A stretch of DNA of 64,000 nucleotides. Origin: Whalleya microplaca. Its lineage: Eukaryota; Ascomycota; Sordariomycetes; Xylariales; Xylariaceae. The notes under the pieces were generated by a model, which ran no database searches, had not been told where the DNA came from, and saw only the letters and a program-made list of their open reading frames with translations. Shown here one piece after another: positions 9,905 to 22,044 of this stretch. Each line of letters opens with the position of its first letter. The stretch's first letter is position 1. The position numbers and the translations under genes are program-made. The stretch lies in assembly GCA_022497155.1 (NCBI GenBank), contig MU385725.1, positions 1 to 64,000 on the forward strand, given 5' to 3'.

Positions 9905-12103
9905 AGACAGGTTTGTAATTGGGCCGAAATGGCTATTTTCACTGTAGTCTATTTATACATGTTAGCAACAATGGAGGATGAATTGGCCGTGTATTAGCTA
10001 CCGTGGGGGTACTGGAAGCTAGTTGTGCCAATAAGCGAATTATACACAAAGAACACTCAATCTCAGTGCTCCACGGTGGTCACAGCATCCTTTCAGCACC
10101 CCGTTGTCACATGACATTGGTCTGCTCACAATATATAATATAAGGGATTTTTATACTCATTTCCTATAGAATTTGGTGGGGGTGCTATGAGAGTCCCATA
10201 TACAGGTCTACTCTGTCGCATGCTTCTTCGCTTTCAGTGAGTATAGGATACGGGTCTGGTGGTATGGGTGGCATCGTAAAGTGGCCGATATGATCCTCCT
10301 TCCCGGATAAATGGGCCTCGACTGTGATTGCTAACTCGAACTGAAATCGTAAATTAATACTGGTATGTACAAGATGTCAAGAGGGAGTGAGCCTCCCGGG
10401 TCAAGGGGCCTCTCATCTGTAACGCAGCAAGATATAGTGGTGAGAATCAATGGCTCATATGGCAATTCTTGGGTGATTCAACAGCATGTGTAAATATATA
10501 TAAGTTGGTAGTTGCATTATATGATGGCTGGGCGGTCCTAGGTCGAACAGAGATGGAGTATCGTGTCCGATATAGTAGCAGAGCTGGCACATCTGAACTT
10601 CATTTGAGTTTACTAAAATCTAGGCAAACTACTCATAGACACACACTCCGTATCGTTTCTCTACCTTGAATGCAAGACTACGAGGATATACCTCCTCTTT
10701 AGCTTACTGATAGTTAACCTCATCCCTAAACCCTAAAAATAGGTATTGCGATTGACCACTGAGAGCTCTAGTTGATATTTTCTTCTTTTCTTTTTAAACT
10801 ACTTTGTGATAGATGATGTTAGTACTGTTAGGAAGGATGTCGGCGTCTATCTTATTATTCTTTATATCCTGCCCCCTTAGCCTCATGTATCACTTTGTCA
10901 GTGCTCTGTTGTAGATATATGACTAAACAAGATCTTTCCATGTACAATTTAGGTGACCGAACTGCTTACAACAATTGCAGTGATGACTATGGAATTTTAA
11001 TGAAACATGCGTAAGCTGGTGCCCATATCCAGCTTGTACCTGTCTAATCAAGCATAGTCTATCAGCAAGAACAATGATGATGATCGATTCCTGGTGATGA
11101 ATTCTGTTTCATCAAATATGAGCCATCTCGACATTGGGTTATCTAGTGGTCTGAAGTCACATGCTCTTGGAGATTAATGATGTGAAGATGGCATCGGCCA
11201 GGATGGCTGTGCCTTTATCTAGGAGACACCACATCTTGGTGCCTATTACTAATGACGAGACCCCGACATGCAAGGAAAATAAGGCCATCATACTTATTGA
11301 AATAGACGCAGGTCATGAGTATCATAGTAGTTATTATTAGGGAAGTATCATCACTAGAGTCTAGAGGAGGAAAGCCTCCTATAAATAAGCTACAGGTCTA
11401 AGATCACTGGGGGAATCTTGCAGAGAACGCCAGACGCCATCTTTCTCCGTGAAATAGATCTACCCGAGCGACCCGTCCATCTCAATTTCGAAGGCCGTCG
11501 AAACTAGTCCATTCCTCATTGTCTCTTAATATAATAGCCCTAACGTTAGAGCTGGAATCGATTAAAATGCCAGTCTGCCTGCAACGCGCAACTCGATGTC
11601 CCCCAACATCGAAATACCGGAACCTGAACACGCCAGGATACCTTTCCTCAAGTAATGTAATAACTTTGACGGCAAATAGGGTACATCTGCCTGTATATGA
11701 GTTCCATGTTTCGGCTTCCTACACAGCCCCAAGTTCTGTGCCTCTTCTATATACCGTTATTGCCATCCCATATATGTGCCGGGTGCTTAGTTCCGAAATC
11801 CGACCCGAGATAGCCCGCCTCATCCGATTTCCATCTGATCTCTATCGGCGACCTTGGCGATTTAATTCGCGAATCGCGACTTGCTAAGTCCGTAAGGGAG
11901 ACGTAGGCGCTCGACGTCGTTTTCAAGCTCTCTCTTATCGACAGGCAGATGCGCCTTGTCGAATTTCTCGATTACGGGTTGGTGTGACAAGGGCTGTTAT
12001 TCAGGGCTTGGAAATATATCAATTCAGCAATAATTCTCTAGGCCCTCTGAGGGTGCTTATGGTTCTAAGTTTCAATCTGAGTCTGAGGTTCGGCGACAGG
12101 TCT
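9905..12103. other. 2.2 kb without a supportable gene
   Basis: No open frame here resembles a protein family. The two longest, 66 codons at 10469 and 122 codons at 11519 (neither with spliceable neighbours), have unconvincing composition. Sequence is mixed, moderately AT-rich, without obvious tandem repeats. Could hold old gene relics too decayed to recognise. Confidence 0.4.
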
Positions 12104-12802
12104 TTATAGACCTGCTGCCGCGGTACATATTCCTGGTACGTATCTAGTCTGTTGCCGACGTAGCCGCCGTCTGGTGATCATACCTTTTGTTAGGCAGTCA
12201 TACATTCCAACAGTATCGAATAACATCCAACAGCACCCAATATATGTACTCGTGCAGCATTCCTGCCTCGTATAGCTTCCAACAGGTCTTGGCTCCAATA
12301 GCCGTGTGACAGTTGGGGCTTCGATTCATGCTTGGTCGGGCTCTGCGTGGTTGAGCTTTGATTGGTAGGACCTTGCTTGGTAGGACCTTGCTTGGTAGGA
12401 CCTTGCTTCAGAGAAGTGCGCTTGCGCGATGATTGCTTCTCGCGCCACTGCTTGCCGTTCTCCTGGATTATTAGCCACTTATCCCGGTAGTTCGACAATA
12501 CCTCTCCTCCTCTTCAATTATCGACATCCAGTCGATACCATTTCCTTGGATCTTCGGATCCAGTGGTCGCGTGACAGGACTAACAGCGAAACCACTGTAG
12601 CATCTCGAGTTAGCGACAGCCCAGATTCAATAGAAAAAAGCGACAGCGAGATGGCTCTGCAGATAGGTAGCATACACTGCGGTTCCTCATCCTTCTCCTT
12701 CCACCTGTCTTCCTTTTCTCTTTGAGCCCGGTAATGCTCAAAGGACTTTCGGCCGAGCTGCCGGCTAGCTCGCTCCCACTTGGGGAGGAGAAACTGTGTC
12801 AA
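12104..12802 (-). CDS. hypothetical, possibly degenerate
   Basis: Two leftward open stretches lie close together: 12802-12518 (94 codons, starting MTQFLLPKWERASRQLGRKS and then highly charged) and 12498-12190 (102 codons, Lys/Gln-rich). They are in different frames and would need an intron or a frameshift to join. The second contains three 15-bp direct repeats coding for GPTKQ units (12364-12408). I recognise no family. The charged, low-complexity composition could reflect a real but fast-evolving protein or chance. Confidence 0.2.
12364..12408. repeat. three perfect 15-bp tandem repeats
   Basis: The unit GGTAGGACCTTGCTT occurs three times head to tail without change (12364, 12379, 12394), with a fourth, partly diverged unit upstream. 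In the leftward frame each unit adds five residues (KQGPT). The perfect identity implies recent slippage. Confidence 0.9.
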
Positions 12803-12898
12803 CCAGAGCCAGTGACCGGCAGGAAAAGGTCAAGGGAGGGCAGCGAGAAGTAGTCATACGTCGCTCGGGTTAGTATGGCCATTTGTTGTGGCCGTCTT

Positions 12899-13165
12899 TC
12901 ACACTATCTTTTTGTACCAGGCCTCTGTTGAGCTCCGGACTAGCTGCGCGAAGCCTAGAACGATGCCATGGTCATCGTGGGCGACGAATGTGGTTGTTTT
13001 TTCATCGCGAAGCTCAACGTCGATGGCTTGGGCTGGATAGGTTGCTGCTAGGTATTTAGCCAGGCCGCCCGGTGGAACGGGGAAACCAAAGGCTTCCGGG
13101 AGGGTGACAGCGCCGTTGCCTATTTTCGGGAGAATTAGGGCAGACCCGTAAGCACGAAGTCTCAT
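12899..13165 (-). pseudogene. N-terminal fragment of a GNAT acetyltransferase
   Basis: An 88-codon frame starting at 13165. Residues about 25-80 (FGFPVPPGGLAKYLAATYP, then VAHDDHGIVLGFAQLVRSST) match the pattern of the first half of small fungal and bacterial GNAT N-acetyltransferases: helix 1-2 region, then strands leading to the core. The frame stops directly after STEAWYKKIV. The acetyl-CoA pyrophosphate-binding segment (Q/R-x-x-G-x-G/A) that should follow is absent, and the next 100 nt on this strand do not supply it through an obvious intron. Read as a truncated relic; a missed exon is possible. Confidence 0.5.
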
Positions 13166-15429
13166 GAAATTGTATTAATCGATGCCATCCATTCTGGTGG
13201 GTCAATCGATACATGAGAATCGACAAGTAGTACATTGGGGATTAAATGTCGACAACAATTATGAACCTCCAGAGAATACAGGCGCGGGATGTCTAAGGCA
13301 ATGCCGAATTTATCTCCGATAGAAGATAGCGAATTGATAGTGGAGGTATATAGAGGTCATAATTCGATACATACCTTCGTTCTAGTGTAGAGTTGTAGCC
13401 GCCTTGTCAGATATCGTATTATGGCAGATCACAATAATCTGGGTGATGTAGCCTATACTATTTTAGTTAGAGATATATAGAAATCAAATATGAACCAACC
13501 ATCAGAATTTCCGACCTCTAGACATTGTTGCTAGTGATGGCTGTTGATAGAAGGGGGAGACTGAGGGTTCTTACCGTTTGTTGTAGTCGGGTATCAGACT
13601 AATGTGCCCTCCTTAAGCTGTCAATCTAATATGCTAATGTAAACACTGGAATCTTCGAAGGGCGGCGTAAGGACTGTAGTAATATAATATAGGGATCCCT
13701 GTTGAGGTTAGCCATGAATGACAGAATCAGAGTAGCATCATCGTGCTACGTGGTCTATATGCTACGTGGTCTATAGTTAAAGAACTAACCGACGACATTG
13801 TGAGTTGCTGCAAATAATGATCAGGGATGGAAGTTGGGTATAAAAGAGGCCTTATATATGTGAAAAATATTTCTCATTTTGAAAGATAGCTGTATGCTTT
13901 CGTATGGTTTGTTGTGGTAATTGAAAAGGCCCTGGTTGGATGTGTTGAGGATTGGAGATTAAGTAGAACTGAGAACACCAGCGAGACACAAAGGAAGTAG
14001 AAGGATTCATTTTTAGGTTTAGATAAGTGCGAGTTCAAAAAGTTGTGACAATTTCTTGAATTAGAAAGTCCGACTTCATATATCCTTCAGACTGTACTTA
14101 TAGTTTCGTCACATATCAGGAAATCACACAGGAAACAGACAACCACTAAATTGTTAGTCATCCATGTAAGGGCAACAGATAATGGTTAGAATATAACTGA
14201 TTCTTTAGTACCAATGGCATCTACCTTGTCACTAGATGTGAGCAATTCCTCTACGAAGAAGACATAATACACCTAGTATCAAAGCCTTGACAGAAACCAA
14301 TTGTAAACCTTAGTATAGAATATATAGTGGCTACACACAGTAATATTGAAGCAGTTAGAGCAAGTGGATATCGACATATAAGGTTTACTGGTCAGTGTGT
14401 TGCTTCTTAGTTTTTCGCCTGCTAGAGATGTTACGCACTATCAGTATACACAGTGTATCTCTATATATATTATTTTAGTTGATATCGGTCTTATAACTAC
14501 CCATGGTAACTTCTAAGAATGCTCTTCTGCTCTGCTCGAGACTACCGTTATTGAAAAGATTTCGTAGCCAGCTGGGAAACCTCAATTTGCATAGGTATTA
14601 CAATTGGTTTCATTACTCCACAATCCATATCACAATAAAGAACAATCAATATACCATTATGGGAATATGGACTATCTAACATTTGTAACCATTGGAGGTA
14701 ACATCGTTCTTTTGCCTACATTTCTACTTGTTAAAGCATGACTTGTCTATCTATGAACATACAGTGGTCCATTTTAACCTCAAGCTGCACTGAATACATG
14801 CATATCCTCGTCTATATATGTAGTGAGCTGATATATGAGTATACCAGGCAGTCTATATGTCTTGTGCGAATATAGTCTGGTACCACCGCATCGAAAAGTC
14901 CCTCCCGTTCAACGAGGTCACAGCCTCAATGTAGTGCTTATGTAACTGACATTCACTAGGTATATACTGTAACTCATTTCGACCGTTTTCTTCCCCTTAT
15001 AAACTCATAGGACGGACTTGTTCATTGCCTTATTTGAATATTTCATAAGTTGAAGTTGAGAATGGGGTCCACAATGTGCACACTTTGATACTAATTTCTG
15101 TAAGTGCCCAATCCTAACCCCAAAAAATAAGTACCTATGAATTAAGGAGTATCAATCCAGGTCCATTAGGGGGAATTAAAAGCATTAGAAAAATCACTAT
15201 TGAGAACTTTGCCAGCGAGGCATCACTCTAATCCTCTATGGCCTATGCAACTGAAAGGTTACGTCTATTCTCCTAGGAAATATACCTAAGTAGGCATTCA
15301 AAACTAGCCATGGACATCTATTACTACACAACTATTACCAGAAGACTAACACAACCGCCCCCAAGGTGGGACACACGATACCTAGCACAACATCCAGACC
15401 ACCATTAGAGGACGGACTACCTAGCCGGC
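13166..15429. other. 2.26 kb without a gene
   Basis: No open frame of note on either strand, no RNA gene recognised and no strong repeat. Moderately AT-rich, less extreme than the RIP block. The right end is the 3' flank of the aspartic protease gene. It marks the boundary between the decaying accessory zone and the gene-dense part of the window. Confidence 0.5.
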
Positions 15430-16898
15430 CTAATCCGTGCGCTGGGCAAATTTCAACTCCATTTTCTCCCCAACATCAAACACAGCGACGATCTCCTGCA
15501 TGAACGTATCGCCCAGGATATACGAGCCGGACTGACCGGCCCCAATGCCCGAGAGACAGATGTTGGAGCCGGGGGCGGTCTCGGTCTCGGGCAGGATCAT
15601 GCTGGAGGGGTGGGTGCGGATGGGCAGGCCGCCGATGACGATGTCGAGGGTGGGCGGGACGGCGTCGCAGGCCACGCTCCACACCATGCTGTCCTCCTGG
15701 CTGCCGGGCGGGTCGAAGGCGTCGTTGATGGCCGCCGCCACGTTGCTCGGGAACAGGTTGATGGTCGTGCCCGAGTCCACCAGCATGTTGGGCAGGTTCG
15801 TCGCCGTCTGCGAGATCGTCGTCCCGTTCCAGTGCATCGAGTCGATCGGGATGTCGTAGTAGAAGTAGTCTGTCGTGCCGCTGGTGGTTGTGCCCTGTGA
15901 TGCGGTTAGCTTAGCACCACCCGTAGCTCTGTCCTAGAAGAAATCGACTAGGTGCTGTTCTGGAGCTAGGGTTTGCTGCCTACCTTTTGAATCGGCACCG
16001 TGGTGTACTCTCCTGTTGGAACAGGAGGCACACCGCCGAAGGCGATGTAGGACCGGCTTTCGTCGCGCGACATGGCGAAGCTCAGAACCGCGTCGGCGAC
16101 CTTGCTGGTACCCATGGTCTCAACGAGCGGCGAGTAGTTCACGAGATTGTCAATGTTATCTTGAGAAGGGTCATCGCCTGTAAACCCGGCAGTGAGCCCT
16201 CGCAGGCCAAGACCAAGAATGCCGCTCGATACGCCATCACCACCAAAGGCGGCGACGTCCACTAGAGCAAACTGCTGCTTTGGAACTGTCACGTTGGCTA
16301 CGGTGATACTTTGAAAATGGTAAGCATAATAGGCACAAGGTATTGGAAAAGGGGGCACGTGCTCTGCAAACCCCATGTTTCCATTCAGGTAATCGCCACT
16401 TAGGTACGAGATATTCAAGTTCTGGTCCTCGATCTGGCCACCGGGGAAGTCCCCTTGGAATAGCGGGCCGAAATCGCACACCTCCTGACCTACTTCCATC
16501 CCGTAGTAAGGATCCAGACACTTGTACCCTTCCTGAACGACCCAGGTGTCGCTGCTACCAGTGTCGGGAATCATGTAATAGCTCTCTTCACCAATGCCAA
16601 CCTGCATGATATACTCAACCTGATTCAGCTCGGCTCGGATGTGGTCCACGCCCTCGGGATCATCATCGAGCTCGTCCATCATAATCCGGTGCTTCCTCCG
16701 GATCTGCTGAAGGACATCGTAGGTTCGAGAAAGACCTGGTGACCGTTGAATCCTGGAAAGCGTGTGATATGAATCTGTGACAGCTAGACCAACGGCGGCG
16801 GCATGCTTGTGGGTCTCTAGCAAGTGGTCAAGGGGAGCGGCAACCCCAAGCCTGAGAGCAAGGCTGCCCACCAGGGCTTGGAGTACAAATCCGGCCAT
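15430..16898 (-). CDS. secreted pepsin-type aspartic protease (family A1)
   Basis: Two exons, 16898-15984 and 15894-15430; the intron 15895-15983 has donor GTAGGC and acceptor CAG. The product is 458-459 residues, normal for A1 enzymes with a propeptide. The N-terminus MAGFVLQALVGSLALRLGVAA is a signal peptide, followed by a propeptide of about 80 residues. Catalytic aspartates: IPDTGSSDTWVV (about residue 110) and LVDSGTTINLFP (exon 2). GILGLGLRGL and YILGDTFMQ are the usual pepsin-fold landmarks. The flap region reads SYLSGDYLNGNMG instead of the more usual YGDG form, and a Pro/Tyr-rich segment of about 17 residues (EHVPPFPIPCAYYAYHFQ) follows it; I tested this as an unspliced intron but the frame did not hold. 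Likely exported, acting in extracellular or vacuolar proteolysis. No GPI tail is visible. Confidence 0.9.
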
Positions 16899-17739
16899 GG
16901 TACACGCTTGAGGAGGAATCGACTCAAGGGTGAAGAGTAATACCCTGGGGACTGGGGGAGTTCTGTAGGTGGAACTCTAGTATCTATTTGTATGTCTCAC
17001 TCCCTTCACAACAAACGCGTCAAGTGGGCACCTGGATGGCTTCTCACATATTGGGCCAAGAAGGGATGAAAGTAGGCTGTTTATAAATACTACGTACCTA
17101 GCCAAAGGCACCTGTTGGGCCCCAGGTGAGAGGCATGATGAGCGCATGAAGTTACCTCATTGCGGCAGTGGGCACGGAGGGTTGCAACCGTGAAGCTGCT
17201 ATAAGCTCCACGGTCTCTACCTTATCTCCTGGGCTGACACTGGTCCGGAGAAGTGGGTGACAGCACAGCAAACCAGTTGCATTGCTTCTAGTGTAGCATT
17301 TTATACACTTGTACGATCTCGAATATATTAGGCAATATACAGAATTGGATGAGAGAAGTTGGGGTAGTTATATGAAGAGATAACGCCGAGGCCAAGGGTA
17401 TAAGGAGTGACGTGATATCGCTTCTGTAGATCTGCCCCAGATCCCATCTCTATCGGTGGAGCCCCGCTACGAGCCGCCTGTAAAATTCCTCAATTAGGGC
17501 TGCGGGGACTGCTGGCTCTAGCAGGGGTCCTCGCTGAGCGAGACTGTCAGATTGGTCGGATTGGTCAGATTGGTCACAAAACTTCCGCATTCAATTTATA
17601 CCTGATAACCGACTTACACGGATTCCATTTCATCCATACATTGCGCAGCCGACTCTCATAATAGCTTAGTAGGTTAAGCATTCCCATAGTCACATTAATA
17701 GGTATATGGTGCTACGTACCTAGGTATACAGAGAGAGAT
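16899..17739. promoter_or_regulatory. divergent promoter, aspartic protease / ELP5
   Basis: Shared 840-bp region between two divergent starts. At 17551-17577 the 9-mer ATTGGTCxG/A repeats three times (ATTGGTCGG, ATTGGTCAG, ATTGGTCAC), giving three CCAAT boxes on the minus strand about 165-190 bp before the ELP5 ATG, plausible binding sites for a Hap2/3/5-type CCAAT factor. No other element is recognised. Confidence 0.5.
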
Positions 17740-19164
17740 ATGCCGTCATCCACGCAGGCGCACGCCAGATCGCATGCGCTGCTGCTGCTCCAGAAATTGC
17801 TCAATCTGCGCGATAGTGCCAGCCCGTTCACGCTGGTGCTCGACACTCTAGAGCAGAGCGCTAGGCCGCTGATTCGCGAGTTTCTGAGCAGAGCCAAGGT
17901 CGGTAGTTATCACATGTTTCATCTACACAATGATATCCTTAGTTACGATGGCATCCTTAGTCAAGATGAGTGAGATACTGAGATTCTTGATCACAATGCT
18001 CCTTTCCCTTACTCGTCGTCATCATCGTCGCTTTTCATACTTCCCGAGTGAGCGAATGAATATCTTGTTGACTTGTAAGTAGGTAGCAAAGAGTAAAACC
18101 ATCTTCGTCTCTTTCAGCACCCTCAAGAAGCCCGCCGAAGCCGATGTCTTCATAAAGGCACGGGGCAAGACACCCGAGGCGCTGCGGACCGAGATAGCCT
18201 CACACTACCCGTCAGGAGCCTCCGGGCACGCTCATAGTAAGGCTCGCATCCCGTCCCCTACCTCACCGTCCATTTAACTCAGTCTCATTCGCCCACTCAC
18301 CTCCTCACACTCATTCACACTAACAAACCCCCAGAAATCCTCCTCCTAATAGACACCCTCAACCCCCTCGCCAGCACCACGCCCTCCACCCTCCCCCTCC
18401 TCCTCAGCTCTCTAATCACGCCCGCGGTCTCGCTCGTGTGCGTCTACCACACGGACGTGCCCCTCTCCCTCTCACCCCCTCCCTTCTCCTCACTCTCACC
18501 CGCACTAAACGAATACGAGCCGCGCCCGCTGCCCGTGCTCACGCACCTCGCGACCAGCGTGCTGCGCGTCTCCAGTCTCCAGGTCGCCGTGGCGCGCCAG
18601 CGCGCGCGGAACCGTAGTTTGCCGGAGCCGGGGTGGGGGCTCGGGGAGGGAAGGGAGGGCGTGTTGGTTGGGTTGAAGGGGTTAGGGGGAGTGGGAGGAG
18701 GAAAAGGGGGATTAGGGGGGCATGAGGAGAAAGGGGTAGATGGGGGGCTGGTATTAGAGATGGAGCTGCGGCGGCGGAGCGGGCGTGCCGTCGTTGAGAC
18801 GTTCGTGCTTGTGCCGCGGACCACCACCACCATCACCACCACCACCACTACTCCTACTCCTACTCCTACCACTGCCGGTGCCAGCAAGCTCGAGGCACCA
18901 TCGCGACTCTACCTCCTCTCAGAGCACCCAGCCTTCCGGGCCCCGGGCGCAGGCGGAGACGGAGACGGGGAGGAGGGGGAGGGGGAGGTGGAGACGACGT
19001 TCAGCCTGGGGCTGACGGAGAAGCAGCGGCGGGACCGCGAGGGCATCGTGCTGCCGTATTTCGACGCGCAGCAGGACGGCGGCGCCGGCGCCGGCGAGGG
19101 CGGGCGCATCCTGTACGAGATGGGGCGGGAGGACGATTTCGATGATGAGGAGGATGAGATTTAG
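17740..19164 (+). CDS. ELP5: Elongator complex protein 5
   Basis: Subunit of the Elp4-Elp5-Elp6 RecA-like ring of Elongator, which adds the carboxymethyl group to wobble uridines of cytosolic tRNAs. Exons: 17740-17898, about 18092-18236, 18335-19164. Joined, they give 377 residues: SPFTLVLDTLEQSARPLIREFL, then SKTIFVSFSTLKKPAEADVF, then KILLLIDTLNPLA and the typical C-terminus TFSLGLTEKQRRDREGIVLP, GGRILYEMGREDDFDDEEDE. The first intron's 3' end could instead be at 18086 with a donor at 17903, which also keeps frame. The middle carries Gly-rich and Thr-rich low-complexity stretches (CACCAC and CTCCTA repeats around 18820-18870) likely to be loops. Convergent with PRE5, with 316 bp between stop codons. 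Confidence 0.9.
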
Positions 19165-19480
19165 TGTCTAGCGTGTAGTGCATATCACACGTATAATCGA
19201 CCACGTTATACCATACGTATTATCGCACTCCGCGTTTCCGTGCTTTGCTTGGCTTTGCTTTTACTTTAGATTTCCACACACGCACACAACGTTCTCCATT
19301 CACTTTTATGGTAGCTGTCTGCTGCTGTGTCCATCTATTGTACATCTAGTAGAAGGTGCTCTCTCTAACTTCATAAGTAGCAGCGCCTACATATAAGTAC
19401 CGAGTGAGTCCCTACCCCCTAGGCGGGAGCGCACCAAGTGCATCGGGCCCATACAGATACCTGTGGCGGATAACGGAGTA

Positions 19481-20474
19481 CTACTCATCGACCTGCATGC
19501 CCTCGCCCTCGCCCTCCTCCGTCGTCTCGCCGGTGCCGCCCTCGGCATCGTCCGCGACGCTGTTGATCCACTCCTTGACATCCGCACCATCATGAACCTT
19601 AAACGCCTCGACCCCCCTCTTCTTCCCCGGCACGGCCTCCTGCAGCCCCACGACGCCGACGCTCGTGTTCTCGAGCGTGAGCTCGCGGTCCTGGACGAGT
19701 GTCTCCTTGAGGGCGCGCAGGCCGTGGCGGACGAGCTCGTCCCGTCCACACTCGGCGAACTTCTCCAGGTTCTTCTCGAGGTAGGTGCGGGCCATCTGGG
19801 AGCGGGCGCCGATGGCGCAGGCGAGCATCTCCTGGGTGAGGCCGGAGGGCTGGAACTCGAACAGGTGGGCGCCGGTCTCGTCGACGCCGGCGACGAGCAG
19901 GCCGACGCCGTAGGGCCGCTTGCCGTAGTGCTGGGTGTTGAGCTGGGCCTTGTCGCCGATCAGCGACACCAGCGTCTCGACGGGCATCGCGCGGTCGTAC
20001 GTCAGCCGTTGCGACAGGCACTGCTGCTTCATGAAGTTGGACAGGACGCGGGCGTCCGACGTCAGGCCCGCGATCGCGAGCCCGACGTGCTCGTCGACCG
20101 CGAATAGCTTCTTTTGGTATGATGAGAGTTCTTCTGCATTTCGCTGGTAGGCCAGTATCGTCAGCTCTTCCGTCCTAACATGGCAAGACTAATACAATAG
20201 TTTTGCAGTCGTTTGGAGGGTTGGTTGGGGGCCTCGTTTCGTACCTTGATGGCTACTAGAACTGCATGTGTCTTGCTCGTCAAGCCCACTACGACGGAAC
20301 CTTGCTTCACGGCCTCAGCTGCATATTCGACCTGGAATATTCGCCCCTGCGGAGAACTGAGAGAGCTGTTAGACATGGGGATCCGAAGGGTTGGTTTGCC
20401 CATATATGTGTGTATATATCTGTGTACGGAGCTTACAATGTGACGGAGTCGTTATCGTAATTGTTTCTGAACAT
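19481..20474 (-). CDS. PRE5: 20S proteasome subunit alpha-6 (PSMA1/Pre5 type)
   Basis: Outer-ring alpha subunit of the 20S proteasome. Exons 20474-20437, 20356-20245 and 20143-19481 join in phase to 270 residues. Exon 1 codes for [12 protein letters not shown], matching the conserved alpha-6 N-terminus. Exon 2 gives [20 protein letters not shown] (proteasome alpha signature, residues 14-33). Exon 3 gives [34 protein letters not shown] and [14 protein letters not shown]. The acidic tail ends [10 protein letters not shown], usual for this subunit. Alpha subunits lack the catalytic threonine, and none is seen here. Divergent from VPS55 (709 bp between starts). Confidence 0.95.
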
Positions 20475-21183
20475 AGTGCCAGTCTGTGAATCTCGTGTAC
20501 TAGAAAACCGTCTCGGTCGGTGTGGGTGTGAATAGAGGCGTTATTAGACGTTGTCGGGGCAGGTATTCGCAGGTTGTTTGAATGGGAAATGCAAGGCTGG
20601 AGCTCTCCCAGAACTCGCACTACAGGTGCTGGCTGGCAACCCGCTACACAACGCAAGGCAGCTTCAGAGCTTCGTCGTTTCCTCCCGTTCCGGTTTAGCG
20701 CGGAAGTCGCTACCTATGTAGCTCCGGGATACAGAGGCGCATATGTACATGTACACGGTCCACGTAGGAATCCACTTTAGTTTCAGCCACACGGATCGAC
20801 GTGAAGGTGTGGCTCGAGCTATCAGTCCCGGAGCAGAGCGCCAAGTACCTAGGTACCCAAAGACCAGGCTGACGACAACCTCAACCATACGGAGTACATA
20901 ATCCCGTAGTAATCCGTTTGAAACCACCACCAACACCACCACGAGCCCGTCGGCGCACTCTCCTTCCTACCCTTTCACGAACGACGACGAACACGCCCTT
21001 ATCGACTCGCACGAATTGACAACCACACACACACACACACTACATAATAAACCAACCCTTCTCTCCCCCTTCGGCGCCCGACCAACCGACGAATCGCGCG
21101 CCAGCCTCATCCCTCACCCATCCCAACGAAGCTAAGCCACCTAACCTACCCCGTCGATTCATCCCGAGCCAGTCCCGTCGACC
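20475..21183. promoter_or_regulatory. divergent promoter, PRE5 / VPS55
   Basis: 709 bp between two divergent housekeeping starts. Contains pyrimidine-rich leader sequence and a short CA repeat (about 21024-21040) just upstream of the VPS55 ATG. I looked for the yeast proteasome control element (GGTGGCAAA) and did not find it, which fits regulation unlike that of yeast Rpn4. Confidence 0.5.
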
Positions 21184-21673
21184 ATGATGCCGACCGCGGG
21201 GCTGAAGACGATAATCGCGCTCTCGTTCGTGCTGGCGCTGGGCTTCCTGCTGGTGATCCTGTCGTGCGCGCTGTACAAGGTCTACTACCCGCTGCTGGTC
21301 GTCGGCACCTACGTGCTGGCGCCCGTGCCCAACTGGATCTGCGCCCGCGTCGCCAACCCGGACGACTTCGTCGAGAGCTCCGGCAACGCCGTGCTCGACC
21401 TCGGCAGGTTCTGCACCGGGTTCTTGGTGCTGATGGGGATCGGTAGGTCTTCTTCCTCTTCCTTTCTGATGTGCTTTACGGGGAAATGGTGTGGGAGAAG
21501 AACTGTTGTGAGCTAACGAGATGTCTTGTGTTTTTATAGCCCTCCCAGCCGTCCTAGCCCACGCGGCCCTGATCAACATCCCCGCCATGGTAATGTGCAT
21601 CATCGGCGGCCTGCTGATCTACGGGACCATCATCAGCTTCGGCATGTTCTTCCAGGAGGAGCAGGAGTTCTAA
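21184..21673 (+). CDS. VPS55: Vps55/LEPROT-family endosomal membrane protein
   Basis: Small four-helix membrane protein of endosomes that works with Vps68 in traffic from endosome to vacuole. Exons 21184-21442 and 21540-21673 (intron donor GTAGGT, acceptor TAG) give 130 residues, normal for the family. Landmarks: GLKTIIALSFVLALGFLLVI (TM1), YYPLLVVGTYVLAPVPNWIC (TM2), NPDDFVESSGNAVLDLGRF, then two more hydrophobic segments and the near-invariant end FFQEEQEF. The start could equally be the second Met at 21187. A run of 17 C residues (21683-21699) lies 10 bp after the stop. Confidence 0.95.
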
Positions 21674-21682
21674 CCCTCCCCT

Positions 21683-21699
21683 CCCCCCCCCCCCCCCCC
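21683..21699 (+). repeat. poly-C tract of 17
   Basis: Uninterrupted run of 17 cytosines immediately after the VPS55 stop codon, inside the expected 3' UTR. Length is prone to sequencing error. G-rich on the opposite strand, so able to form a quadruplex in principle. Confidence 0.9.
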
Positions 21700-22044
21700 A
21701 AGCAATTCCGCATTACCATATTTCCATATTTTAGCAAGGAGGACCAACGGACGGACGACCCGACTAAGACGAACGAGGGAGGTGTAAGTGGGAGGCCTCG
21801 GAGGGTTAGGAAGAAGAATAAGAAGAGGGAGACAATTTGTACTACTATACAACATGTATGCATACAGCACATGCGCGGGTACGGAACGGAGTGAAGGCTG
21901 TCAGGGGCTGGCTGGCTGGCTGGCTGGCTGGGTTGGCTTGGCTTCGGCTTTTTATCTACCTTTGAATGGGCATCGATCAAAACTTGTGAGGTTCCTCCTA
22001 TTGTGTTTTACCGTCTATCTACCAAGTTCGCTTCGGACAGATTC

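Noticed and set aside
11519..11887. 122-codon open frame
   Set aside because: No ATG context, family resemblance or splice partners; composition looks like non-coding DNA.
16310..16370. Possible unspliced intron in the aspartic protease
   Set aside because: Candidate GTGCCC...AAAG is 50 nt and shifts the frame, so it was not used.
19463..20107. 214-codon open frame antisense to PRE5
   Set aside because: Mirror of the proteasome exon; no independent start, motif or splice evidence.
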